Source of the DNA: Steromphala cineraria
Lineage: Eukaryota > Mollusca > Gastropoda > Trochida > Trochidae
Reading direction: 5' to 3'
Length of the DNA stretch: 64,000 bases
NCBI GenBank assembly: GCA_916613615.1
Contig: OU744731.1
Location: forward strand, 59,774,289-59,838,288
Shown: positions 10,906 through 22,200 of the stretch, one piece after another
How positions within the stretch are numbered: the stretch's first letter is position 1
How the letters are laid out: each line of letters begins with the position of its first letter
Translations under genes and position numbers: made by a program
The notes under the pieces: model-generated
Databases searched by the model: none
What the model was told of the DNA's origin: nothing
The model's input: the letters and a program-made list of their open reading frames with translations, nothing else

Positions 10906-12129
10906 AAATAAAAGAATATCGAGTTTTCTTAAGCTCCATGTACACCATCAGGGTGAACCTGCTTTGGATTTATTTAGAGAGCAAAATCTGTTCTTTACAT
11001 TGGTTGACTGTTTCTAAATACTAGACATAGATTCAGTTAGTTCAAATGATCATACACATGTAGGATAGCTCACTGTTAAGCGCTTTCGGCTTCTGTTCGC
11101 AACGTGCTCGGCAACTGTCTGCAGTAGAACTGTTTTATAACTTGAATAAGGACTGAGCACAATTCATCGCATTATTGGTGTTGCAGGTTTTTATCCCTGC
11201 AATAATGAAAGGAGCCGTGAACAAAGGGTAAAACTCTTTAAAGCGGCGTTATAATTGAAATTATAGGATTGATGTGTTCAATAAGACTACCTTATATACA
11301 TGATTCCTTATTCAAGTCCATTTGCTTCAAGGGTAATAAATAATGGTGTTAACGTAATATTCCGTGACTTTTCAGTCGGCTTGAATTTTTTGAAAACATT
11401 CACTTATACTTCATGGTTGAAATTTATGTAAATAATTGATTTAAGTTTGAATTCATATGTATATTGACATTTAGACATTGTAGGTATAGATTCTCAATGA
11501 TGAGACAGGACAAGGTTCCTATTGCCTCTGCATGTTATATCTATGACGTTCAGTTGTTCACTTTGATGAAAAAGATTTTACAAGAATTTACTTCAAACTT
11601 TGATTTGAATAGCGAAATATAAATATTTGAATATTGCTTTGTGTAAACAAATTGAGTGAAGGTTGCGTTGGAGCTGACCTTCAAGCGCTGTTATTGGCTG
11701 CTTGGTTTACACCAGGGTAAAAATAAAACATGCATTCCCTGTAGATATGTGCGCTTTAACAGAACCATTTAAAATGTTTTATTGATTTACTCAAACTAGC
11801 AAATTTACCTATATTCCGAAATTATTTGTTAAAAGCGAAACAATTTATTATCAAAATGGCCCCATTTAATTTAAATTTCATACTAGATTTATTCCGAAAA
11901 AAGGTAAGTTGTGATTACCATCTGAAAAAAATTACAGTTAAGCTTTAAAACCAAGTAATCCGATAATTTCATTTAGTTCCCATGAGTCAACTGATTGACC
12001 CTAATGATGGGTTTTCTAAAGAGGCAAACTGAATTTGACACAAGAGAGCACATTTAGCATCAACAAGGTCCTATGGTCCATTAAGTTCTGTCAAGACGTT
12101 CCACCATACTATCGATTTCTCATGCATAG
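10906..12129. other. Unassigned AT-rich sequence
   Basis: No gene recognised. A small interrupted inverted repeat (CATTATTG...CAATAATG, about 11170-11208) is present. Confidence 0.5.
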
Positions 12130-12798
12130 TTGCGCCCTAGAACTTTACCCTTTTCGTTGCACAGAAAAAATTTGGCACCCCAAACAACAGGGTACTATTT
12201 AAGATTATTTTATCAGAAGCTCATTTGTAAAGTTGACAAACTTAAGATTTGTGAAAAATGGGAACAATCATTTAATGACTGTGAATTTGACTGGCACAAT
12301 ACATTTAATTTCTATAGACATGGCCTCAAAGATGTTAAACTTCTTGATTTTCAATACAGAGTTTTACAAAAAGTAATATATACAAAAAAAGAACTGTTGA
12401 AAATGAATCTCATTGACAATGAGTTAGCTAGTTTTTGCAATGCTGTTTCTGAGAGTATTTGTCATGTTTACTGGGACTGTTGCGAAACCATGAAGTTTTT
12501 GAGAGCACTTGAACTTTGGATTAATAATTACTTCCCGCAGAAGATAAATTTCTCTAAATACTTGATTTTGTTCGTTACACTCCATAAAAATGAGTTAATG
12601 ACCCAAATCATTATCTCTGCCAAAAAATATATCCACTTATGTAATATTAAAAAGATGATTCCAAAATTAGATCATTACAAAAAACAATTAAAACAGATAT
12701 TTCTGGGTGAAAGTTTAATTTTCATAAGAAATAATGAAACTGAAAAATTCCACAATAAATGGTGGCCGTTCATCCCATTATTCAACAACCAACTATGA
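12130..12798 (+). CDS. C-terminal fragment of a LINE (L1/Tx1-like) ORF2 protein
   Basis: An uninterrupted 222-codon frame with the layout of the region beyond the reverse transcriptase in L1/Tx1-like LINE proteins. It has a DFQYRVL segment (residues about 73-79), a zinc-knuckle-like CNAVSESICHVYWDC (Cys103, His112, Cys117), an aromatic and Lys-rich tail, and WWPFIPLF just before the stop. The frame opens with TTG and its first ~18 residues do not resemble the family, so the element is 5'-truncated and this is not a real start. A 3' UTR of about 85 bases and an A-rich tail follow. The lack of stop codons suggests a fairly recent insertion compared with the other relics here. It would have no independent function. 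Confidence 0.75.
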   Translation: MRPRTLPFSLHRKNLAPQTTGYYLRLFYQKLICKVDKLKICEKWEQSFNDCEFDWHNTFNFYRHGLKDVKLLDFQYRVLQKVIYTKKELLKMNLIDNELASFCNAVSESICHVYWDCCETMKFLRALELWINNYFPQKINFSKYLILFVTLHKNELMTQIIISAKKYIHLCNIKKMIPKLDHYKKQLKQIFLGESLIFIRNNETEKFHNKWWPFIPLFNNQL

Positions 12799-12915
12799 TT
12801 TCTGTACTTTATATACATTGCTTAATCTATGTCACACCTTGTTTTGATGTCAATATGCAAATATATCTGTAACCATCTGGGAACAATAAAAAAAAAAAAA
12901 ATAAATAAATAAATT
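12799..12915 (+). mobile_element. LINE 3' UTR and A-rich tail
   Basis: The sequence directly follows the stop of the LINE frame. It ends with AATAAA (12885-12890) running into an A tract and (ATAA) repeats to 12915, as at a target-primed reverse transcription 3' end. Confidence 0.7.
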
Positions 12916-13182
12916 GCTTGGGTTCCAACAATAGCAACGTAATGTCTTAATCTTTTATCTTATCACAATACAAGTATAAACAACTGAAAATTATTTTATA
13001 ACTTTGCTTGGTAAACATTCTACTCTAAGTAAGTACCTGTTATTTATTTAATAAAAGGGTAGAAGAATGCCTGACAAACATCTTGTTTAATTTTCAGTTT
13101 AAAAAAAAGTTCATTTCAATTTTAACTTTTTAACAAACATATACATTTTGGACATGTATTTTCTTGTTTTATTCTTCGTCTT

Positions 13183-13528
13183 TAAAGGGGCAGTAGCACG
13201 TTTTTTGATAATTTTATATTTAAATGTTTCACTGATAATTATAAGTAAAGTGTTAATGTATCATGTCAAACATCTCATTACACAAGCCAATCATCTATAG
13301 TCAGAGGACAAAGCATGAAGATTCACATAAAATCCATTGGCGGCCATGTGAACACCTTTAATTCATTTTATGTATTGAAAAGAAATCGCATGGCTAACCT
13401 TTACATCATATATTTGAATTATTACTGCTCGTTTTAGTTTAAATACCTAGTCTTTCAATTGGAACCATTAATTTTCATTTTCCTTACATCACCTTATATT
13501 TCCCCTAAATACGAGCAACTGCCCCTTT
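13183..13528. mobile_element. MITE with CAGTAGCACG termini, copy 1
   Basis: It starts TTAAAGGGGCAGTAGCACG and ends with the near complement ACGAGCAACTGCCCCTTT. Copies lie at 14714-15060, 25928-26280 and 54071-54433. The family shares interior words such as CATTGGCGGCCAT and lacks a coding frame, so it is a non-autonomous DNA transposon family of about 350 bp. Confidence 0.85.
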
Positions 13529-14713
13529 GATAAGCTGACATAACAATGACCCCTTAACTGCTACAATTTCAAGGTTATTTAACAATGACCGTTCAACTGA
13601 TTTTACACAACCCTCATGACATTCAGAGCAAACTGACCAAGACTTGGTGTTTTGCTAAGATATTTTTCACATGTCACATGTATGTATTAGTTGGAATAAT
13701 AAGTTCACTTTGATTCTCATTGCTAGATGTCACAAACTCACATGGAACACATATTTATTCAAATCGGTAAGGTCCCAACTTATAACTAATTACTAAAAGA
13801 AAAAAACACTTTTTCACCAACACCAACATCGTGTCAAGGTAAGAACATTGACACGTCTTCTTTTAATGGTGTTTTAACAGGAAATACCATGCCAGTACTT
13901 TAAGCCTATACATAATTTATGAAGCGTCTAAGCCATAGCCTTAACGAAGAGTTTTTATGAAATGCCTTTTTCTTTTTTAAAAACACCAAATCCAAATCTT
14001 TTGACGTTTTTCTCACAACTAATTATTAATTCAAGAAATTTTCTAAGTTCAAAAAAATACTTTTTACTTATTTCAGAAGTTTGTTCAGCATTAAAGGTAT
14101 CCTCTGCATGTATAGTAAAAAGTACAAGATAACACACTTCATGTTCTCTGGTATAGTTACATATTTATCGCTAAATTATTTAACAGCTTGCACTGAATAC
14201 ATGCTAGCAGCTTGTAACCTTTGTAAAATGTGATATAAAGGTATTTCTTGTAAAACATTATTATGATGATCGGTTCTTTTGACAAATTAAGAATATGAAT
14301 AATGCTTTATCGCAATGGTTTTCACATTTTAGATAAATATAAATGAGGGGCAAATTCTATTCTTCAATGATAATTTCTTGATTTATTAAATCCATTCATA
14401 TACGAATACCATAACCTAACCGTCCTATTGTAAGTATATGTTCTTAGTTTATTATATATGAAAAGCATGTTTGAGTTATCAAGAAATCGATGAACATTTC
14501 ATGGTACTATTTTCAGTGAAAATGGCGATATCATAATTTGTACTTTTAAAGAGAAATCTAATACTTTTGTAAGTTCCAATACTGTTAAACTTCTACTACA
14601 TTATGCAAAAAAAGCCATGTAACTTGTCATATATTAATTTATACAATTGTTCTTAACATCAATCAAATTTAGTTACATTTACCAACAGTGAAAAGCATCG
14701 TGACATCAGTACC
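13529..14713. other. Unassigned AT-rich sequence
   Basis: No gene or further repeat recognised between MITE copies 1 and 2. Confidence 0.5.
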
Positions 14714-15060
14714 TTAAAGGGACAGTAGCACGTTTTTTTTATAATTTTATATTTCAAAATTTTCACTGATTGTTGTACGTTTATGCTAAATGTATTATTT
14801 TGATAATGTCAAAAATCTCATTACATAGTCAGATGACAGAGTATGAAGATTCACCTTAAATCCATGGGCGGCAATTTTGTTTGAACACCTTAAATCTTTT
14901 TATGTAAGGAAAGGGAATCGCATGGCTAAACTTTACATCATATATTTGAATTATTACTGCTCCATTTAGTTTAAATGCATTGTCTTTCCATGTGAACCAT
15001 TGATTTTCATTTTCCTGACATCACCTTACATGTATATTCCCCCTGCTACTCCCCCTTTAA
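14714..15060. mobile_element. MITE with CAGTAGCACG termini, copy 2
   Basis: The left end is TTAAAGGGACAGTAGCACG. The right end, CTGCTACTCCCCCTTTAA, has lost the inner ACG of the terminal repeat. The interior is collinear with copy 1. Confidence 0.85.
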
Positions 15061-15163
15061 TACAAGGATGATAAATCATCGCCTTTATAACCAAAAACCT
15101 GTTTATGAAGACAAACCAAAAATATAAATGGGAGGGGGGCCTTAATGGAAAAATACTGTCTTC

Positions 15164-15355
15164 ATGGAGTCAAATACGTCATCTCAAACTCAAAAAGATG
15201 ATCATATAATTCTCTCCAGGAGTTCGAATCAAATGTACTCTGAAGAAAGCCTTTCTTCGTTCGACTTTCAAACAGTTAAGATCTTGAATTACCAAAAGCC
15301 CAAAACCTATCGTCGTTTTCTAAGTGATGTTTCATACAAGACAAGGCGTGACTGA
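15164..15355 (+). CDS. Short Ser-rich frame, possible terminal exon
   Basis: An open frame ends YQKPKTYRRFLSDVSYKTRRD-stop, preceded by Ser/Gln/Glu-rich sequence that would suit a cytoplasmic tail. A plausible 3' splice site, ATTCTCTCCAG, lies inside it near 15220. No family is recognised and no partner exon was found. It could be a chance frame. Confidence 0.2.
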   Translation: MESNTSSQTQKDDHIILSRSSNQMYSEESLSSFDFQTVKILNYQKPKTYRRFLSDVSYKTRRD

Positions 15356-16129
15356 CAAGCAATGTACTTTACATTCAATGGTTAATAAATATGTCAATAT
15401 GATCTGTCATATTGCGTTGATATAAATATTAATTGTTATATGCCAAGTATCTGTACCTGTGTTGACATTTGATTATATCCCTTTTAACATATTGTTCTAA
15501 AGAATGTTTTTATTGCCAATTTCACATTGTTTTACAAGTGAACAGTTATTTAGCCATTCGCACCTTCGCTATGTTGCGTGATCTGATCATGAGCCTTTGG
15601 TGACATTGAAATAGTAAAAACTCGATGCGAAATACCAAGACAAACATGCTTCGCGTCCTGTTATTTTGCATCCCTTCTTAGCTATTTCGCATCTCCTTTA
15701 CGTCATATCTTATCCATATTTCTATTTCGCCCTTTTATTGGAGACGAAAAAATCAAGGATTCGAATGGGAGAAATGTGTTTTGTAAATGATTGCTAAATG
15801 TCAAATGTTTTTGATAAGAGATTGATAAAACCTACATTATCTGTATATTTGACATAGATGACTTGCACTTACATGAACATGTTTCTCGGTTAATTGGCTA
15901 TTTCAAATAATAAAAAAATAAAATGAAAATAAATATATCGTATATCGAAATTGTATTTCACTTAACACAACTGTCAACTTAAATTGCTTTTCGTAAATTA
16001 GTCAATAAAGATACCAATATATATGTCTTATCATTTCATCTTATCAATAATTAGCTGGACAACAAGCATAATAACTATAACGAATTTATTTAGTTTATAT
16101 AATGTAAAAAAATCGGTAAGAGATAGTTG
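15356..16129. other. Unassigned AT-rich sequence
   Basis: No gene or repeat recognised. Confidence 0.5.
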
Positions 16130-16345
16130 ACTTAAGGTCCTTAAGAACATTGTTTTTACACATCAATCATTTTACCTCACCTTTAACAACGACTTGCAAT
16201 ATTTGCGCAACACTAGGAAGTGAAGCAACAACATCCGGCTCAGTGAGTGAGTAGAGTCCAGTCTTTAATATATCTCAATTGTATTACAAACAATAACGTT
16301 TCAAGCATATGGTATGTTCTTGGCATAATTGACAGCTCGTTAACA
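16130..16345 (+). repeat. Dispersed repeat, inverted partner at 27640-27880
   Basis: The core GCAATATTTGCGCAACACTA...ACATCCGGCTCAGTGAGTGA reads in reverse complement at 27746-27820 with few differences. Weaker similarity extends on both sides (AACAATAACG, GGTATG, GGCATAATTG). The two copies lie 11.5 kb apart in opposite orientation. No coding frame. Confidence 0.75.
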
Positions 16346-17878
16346 TAGCGATGGTTTGTAAAGCAAGTTTGGTATTTTTTCAAACAACAACTATTTTAAA
16401 AAGTTTTTTGGTTTTTTTTGTGTGTCTATACATCATTTTGGATTATTTTGTTGAATGGTGTGTTTAAACATATAATACGAAATATCTAGATGTTGATAGC
16501 AGAATGAAGTCTATCACTAAAATGTCACTATCATTCAACTAAATTACTAAAAAGGGAAAAACATTATTTCCACTTTACATTTTTAATCTTTCGATAGATT
16601 TTATCTGTGAATGTAGCAAACGACGCAACATAGAAATTAAATTCTCATATGTCACAACGTTCATACTATTGATTTCCATGTTTCACTATTGGTAAACAAA
16701 GGCTGAATGTGACATTAAAGACAAAGAGTTAGATCAAACAAAGCACCGATTCAATAAACATCCATGTTTACTCACGAAACCCGAGAATAGTTTATGACAG
16801 GAACTTTTGTACATATGAAGTGTCTGAATAAATAAATGCTATTCCTTTTTAGTCAATTCTCGTCATTTTGATAAACCGATGAACATTCTGGTGTTCCATC
16901 AAAATCAAAGATCAGAACCTTTTTCCTTGAACAATAGCCGATATTGTAATCGATTACACCCACTAAGAAATGTCTTGTAAAGTAAATAACAGTCTGTTAT
17001 ATTTAGCTAATTCTAAAGCAAACCCTGTTTTGATATGTTTCATTGTGAAAGATACACCAAATATATGCCATATGTGATCAATTTTAAATCATAACCTATT
17101 GCACTATTCTTTGAAATTCGTGCATCAGTCCGTTGCACATTTTAAGTAAAATAACAATGTTTACTTTGTTCAGTAATCAAATACAGTCATGAAGTTATAA
17201 AATTACCCAAATGTTTTATTCATGAAATGTATACATGAATGGATTGGCCAACAAGCTCCGAAGAGCTTATATTAAGGCCGCTCCTTAACTTTTGTTAAAT
17301 TACCCATTAAACAAAAGTTATCAAAGTAGAGTTTATGAATGGAGTTTTTATTCATATTAAGAAACAAAAACGAAGGAACAATGAAAATAGCAACAAATGA
17401 CTAACTCTCTGACGATTCATCAATACCGTAGGAGAGAATCTCATCCGCTGATTAGCCTCTGGTATTGTCCTCGATGACACCAAATCCTACGTCTTGTAAT
17501 CTCATGTTAAGAAAAAGTTATCCTGTCGGTAATCAGATATGCATTTCAGAAATATATATTTGGGGTTGTTATTGAATCAAAGCATCATCATTTTATTAGA
17601 AATCAATTTATGAAATGAAAACAATGTGATCTGAAAAATAAAAATATTTGCTGGATAATTGGTTTACAAAAATAGATATTCGGTGGGTGTTGCTTAGCAT
17701 TAAGTAACAAAATCTCCATTAGTTCATAATAAAAATAACTGCCAGTGTCACGTCGATTACTTGAGGACCAGACATAAATCCTAAGTAGTCCAGAGAAACA
17801 TCGAATTCATTTCAATAACCCTTATTTGACGGCCATTAGAAGTATTAATTATAATGTCTTCCACATTCAAATAACACT
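16346..17878. other. Unassigned sequence with a hairpin cluster
   Basis: No gene recognised. At 17249-17325 three hairpins follow each other: AAGCTC-CGAA-GAGCTT, TTAAGG-ccgct-CCTTAA, and a 10-bp stem AACTTTTGTT...AACAAAAGTT. Confidence 0.5.
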
Positions 17879-17965
17879 AAGTGAGTAAGTGGGTGAGTTA
17901 TTGTTTTACCCCGCTTAGGCAATATTTCAGCCATTAGCGGCGTAATAACACCAGGTATATGTGCA
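17879..17965. repeat. Dispersed GCCGC/GCGGC repeat with gtgag start
   Basis: AGTGAGTAAGTGGGTGAGTT is followed by ACCCCGCTTAGGCAATATTT and CAGCCATTAGCGGCG. A relative lies at 50985-51060, and a weaker one follows the gtgag run at 48243. I recall this as a common molluscan interspersed repeat. Confidence 0.65.
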
Positions 17966-18430
17966 TGTATGTGAAAACAACAAAAACATTCAGCTTTTGT
18001 CTTCTACCACAGTTTTCCGTGACATTAAAACGGGTTACATCCGTTGTTCGTTCGTCCCTATATGATGATAACATTTCAGGACAAGAACTAATCAACCAGC
18101 TAAATGAAACTCATTTTTGCCACAAATAGCATGCTTAGATGTACCTTTTTTGTTGCATGTTTGTATGTTTGTAATTTTTGTTTGCAGTTTCCATGGAAAT
18201 ATCTATTTGAATTTTGCATTACTTTTACATAAGTTTCATCTACATGTCAAGAGGGTTTTGATTTGATTCAAAAGGCATGTTTGCAGGTGATTTGACGTTT
18301 GAAGTTTCTGTGTTGTTAATATTAACGATTCATTTGAAAAGCAATTGTTAATGGAAGTTACCATGACAAAGAATCATCATCTATCACATTAATTTGTAAC
18401 ACAAATACAAAAATAGAGCCATTGGCTCTG
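17966..18430. other. Unassigned sequence
   Basis: No gene seen. AGAGCCATTGGCTCT, a near-perfect 15-base palindrome, lies at 18415-18429 next to the following element. Confidence 0.5.
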
Positions 18431-19367
18431 TAGCTCATCAGGCTTCATCGTCAATTACAATATATGCTGTTGAGTGTGGCAAATGTGATTCCCCCTTTGT
18501 AGAGGCCAAAGGGTCACCAATCATAAAATTAAGTATATAGGCGACGAGTTTCAGTTTTCTAGGCCTTACACTTCATTGGGGCAACAGGGTCACCAAACCT
18601 ACAATTCATAATCCTCACTAGCCAAGGAGTCTGTACACAAAGTTTCAGCTTTCTTGGCCTCATGGTTCTGGAGGAGAAGATGAAAATAGGTTTTTAGGGT
18701 GTGGCCCCTGTGGCCCTTATTAGGGGAAACAGGGTCACCAAAGCTACAATTTATAATCCTCACTAGCCAAGGAGTCTGTACACAAAGTTTCAGCTTTTTA
18801 GGCCTTATGTTTCTGGAGAAGAAGATGAAAATAGGTTTTTAGGGTGAGGCCCCTGTGGCCCTTATTAGGGGCAACAGAGTCACCAAAGCTACAATTTATA
18901 ATCCTCACTAGCCAAGGAGTCTGTACACAAAGTTTCAGCTTTCTAGGCCTCATGGTTCTGGAGAAGAAGATGTAAATAGGTTTTTAGGGTGTGGCACCTG
19001 TGGCCCTTATTAGGGGTCACCGGGCCACTAAAGCTACAATTTATAATCCTCACTAGCCAGGGAGTCTGTACACAAAGTTTCAGCTTTCTAGGCCTCATGG
19101 TTCTGGAGAAGAAGATGAAAATAGGTTTTTAGGGCGTGGCCCCTGTGGCCCTTAATAGGGGTCACAGGGCCACCAAAGCTACAATTTATAATCCTCACTA
19201 GCCAAGGAGTCTGTACACAAAGTTTAAGCTTTTTAGGCCTTATGGTTCTGGAGAAGAAGTCGAAATTCCACAAAGTTTACAGACGGACGGATGGACGGAC
19301 GGACGGACTTACGCCGGACACCATGCCATGCCATAAGCCCATCGGGCCTTACAGGCCAGATGAGCTA
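18431..19367 (+). mobile_element. Element with TAGCTCATC termini and 145-bp tandem units
   Basis: It starts TAGCTCATCAGGCTTC and ends with its approximate complement, ...GGCCAGATGAGCTA. Inside, five units recur with an exact 145-bp period; the word ATCCTCACTAGCCA starts at 18611, 18756, 18901, 19046 and 19191. A (GGAC) run at 19284-19308 precedes the right end. Related elements in the opposite orientation are at 49630-50100 (~143-bp units) and 58727-59040. It has no transposase, so mobility would depend on another element. Confidence 0.85.
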
Positions 19368-20334
19368 AAAATGTAAGTGACGAAAGCATAGCAAAGTTAT
19401 TGGTACTGAACTTTAATTCTGACGTCTATCAAAGTTTTACTAAACATATTTTGGGTACAAAAAATTCATGAATAATCATTATATTTTGATTGTTATCATT
19501 ACAAGATTTAGTGATATGAAAACTATCTACCAAATTACAACAATTCGAATACCTTTTTCAGATGGCAGGTGCCCCCAACAGACAATGAGATTATTCGTTT
19601 CTTGTAAATATCAGATCACAATTTGTCATAATACCTTGTTTATGCAGATATTGGGAATATTAACAATAACAGACGTTTGTCTTATTCATACACGATCAAT
19701 GATTTTAATAACATAGATAAGTGACTATCAAGCTATGTTATCTAGACCACATATTCCCAACAAAACTATGTTGTGACTGTCAATGATCACCAGAAGGGGT
19801 TTTGGTCAAAAGTCATATCATGTGCTGCTAAACTTCTTAAGTGTCAAGAGTTTCAATAACGATTAATAGTTCACTAAGATAGTGGTACTTATTACAAATA
19901 TAAAAACAAAACTCAGAAAAGGATGATTTGAAACCCTTTTCTCAGAAAGCACATCAATTAACCTTTTAGGATGTTGTGCCTTCTTAAAGTGTTATTATTT
20001 TTACAAAATTTTATACGTTGCAGAATTTAGGAGCAACAAAAGCTCATCATAGAAGAAGTAAGTTGGCTTCTTTGGGAAAACAATTTCTTAGTTTGTCACA
20101 AAACCATTCCTGTGACTTATTTCTCCATACACTAATGACTGTGACTGAAGCAAGTCGACCAAACTTCACATCTGCACTCATGGCTAAAAGCATAACAAGT
20201 TAGAAATGTGTCAAGTGACAGGTTTTGACTGAACATAACAAAGCAAGGAACCATCTCCGATCGGTTAAATCGAATGAATGCGACTCAGCTTGCCTCCTTT
20301 GAAATCCTGTCATTTCGACCAACCAGTTCATTAA
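19368..20334. other. Unassigned sequence
   Basis: Only short chance frames. 20213-20330 bears weak resemblance to the repeat at 23319-23440. Confidence 0.45.
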
Positions 20335-20576
20335 GGTTACCAACATCCTGTTTTCGGGCACGAACGTTATGCTAACTCCACTTATCTGTACCATGAGCTC
20401 AGAAGCTAGATTCTTGGGATATAACCAATCAAATCATTTTCTCGCCACCTTCTCTATAAAATTCATTGAGAAGATGAATTGATTGGGCCGAGTGAGCAAA
20501 TCTATAGCTTCTGAGCCCAGGGTACAGATTAGTGGAGTTAGTGTAACGTTCGTACCCTGAGACAGGATGGGTTACC
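20335..20576. repeat. Foldback repeat with ~100-bp arms
   Basis: The left arm 20335-20432 begins GGTTACCAACATCCTG. The right arm 20478-20576 ends CAGGATGGGTTACC. The arms also share ACGAACGTTA, CTAACTCCACT and CTGTACC in complementary positions. About 45 bases separate them. No coding capacity. Confidence 0.85.
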
Positions 20577-22039
20577 AAGAGATTATCCTGATCACTGGAT
20601 GTTTGAAACCAGACTTGTTGCCCTTCAGAAAATTTAAAAGAGAAGAATTGTATTCATATGCAATTCAAAAATGGTCCAATATCCTTTTGCTTAAGTAATC
20701 ATTCAGTAATCAAGACAATTTTTTAAATAATGGTTAATCGAAACATGAAAAGCAGAATTCAAATTATTACCTACGAGGGCAGTCTTATCGAGGTTCATAT
20801 TTTTCATATGTTGCCCCAGGGCACTCGGAAAATACTTATATTTAGCCACTCGGGTCGTAAACATAGTATGTACTCATATGATATCCTCTACATATGTTAC
20901 AGTCATTTTACAAACTAGCAATATGTAGAATGACTTAACCAGTGAATGTTCACAAGCCTCGTCATTGTGTTCAATGACTACAATTTCCAGGCATTGCGTA
21001 CATTACCTGATTACTTAACAAAATTGATTGACTGATTGCGATACAGCCATCAAAGTATTTAAATTAATTTTATGAAAAAATGATTTGTTAGACACGCATT
21101 GATGAAATATTTTTACTTCGTAAAAAGAAATTATATGACTTCGTAAAAATTGGAAATTTCTCAAAACCAAAATGATGTTTATGAAGATGCTGACAAGTGT
21201 TTTGATAAGATATTGACAAGGCTGAAATAAAATAAATTTGATGAATTTGAATGATTTTAATTCATCATAATTCAATTCCCTCAAAGCTTAATATAGGCAT
21301 TTTTGACAAACAATCATATTGATATTATTCACGCTAATTGAAGCTCTAGAGAATGAGATCACAATAAAATACTTGAATTTAATTACATCTGTTAAAGCCT
21401 TCAAGGCAGATGTATTACTTTTGTGTAACCAAATCCTCATTTTTATTATGGAGCGCAAGGGCAAAATGATAGTTTGTGAACGCACTTTGGTATAACAAAA
21501 TTAAACAAACTTAGAATTGTTAATCTTCAATAGTTTTGATCTCATAAACATGAAATGATCTGACAGTCACAAGTCTCATGAGGATGGCTACACACTTTGA
21601 AATTCACCTGAGGGAAGTTTAGAGACGTATTATAATACTCTTCACAACAAGCATTAAAAGTTCCCTTCTTGTAACTGATATTGTCCGAATCCAACCTTTC
21701 CTATGAAATTTCCCTCAAAACATTTACGAAAATAACCATCCAATTTTTTGCTCAATAAAATATATTTGTTACAAAAATGATTTCCGACACAACATGATTG
21801 TAATGTCGACTATACTCTTTATGGCACAATTTCTTAACAAGAAGTTGAAATTCACTTATGACACTATTTTACTTAAAGGGGGTATGTCACCAAATACATC
21901 ACTAGTACCATTCAATATATACATATAACCCCAAGGGAAGGAAAAGTAAAAAAGTCAGTAAAAAGAAATCCTGTTTAAGTCAAATTAATTCAAAAGGATA
22001 TTGTTGGCTTTTCCGCGACTGCAAAATTGGAAAGTCATC
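20577..22039. other. Unassigned AT-rich sequence
   Basis: No gene, RNA or recognised repeat. Confidence 0.5.
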
Positions 22040-22200
22040 TTCATGTTGACGGCAGCAAGGATCGACGTCTTAATCAGAGAGATCGAGGACCGCATTGCCT
22101 GACCTGAAATCTATCACGCTGCAAACAAATTGCTTTCGACTCTTCTGAGGTTGAAGTCTTTGATCTTGGGAGTCTTTGGAAATTTCAAGGTGATAGTATC
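22040..22200 (+). repeat. Dispersed repeat, partner at 29266-29430
   Basis: Both copies contain GCATTGCCTGACCTGAA, CTGCAAACAAATTGCTTTC and GAGGTTGAAGTCT in the same order and orientation. Function and family unknown. Confidence 0.75.

Noticed and set aside
17402..17519. Minus-strand peptide-like frame (SADEILSYGIDESSES) as a C-terminal exon
   Set aside because: An in-frame stop lies just upstream, there is no splice site, and no homologous copy exists in the window.
18574..19230. Regularly spaced repeats as a CRISPR array
   Set aside because: The units are 145 bp, contiguous, without unique spacers, and lie inside a eukaryotic mobile element.
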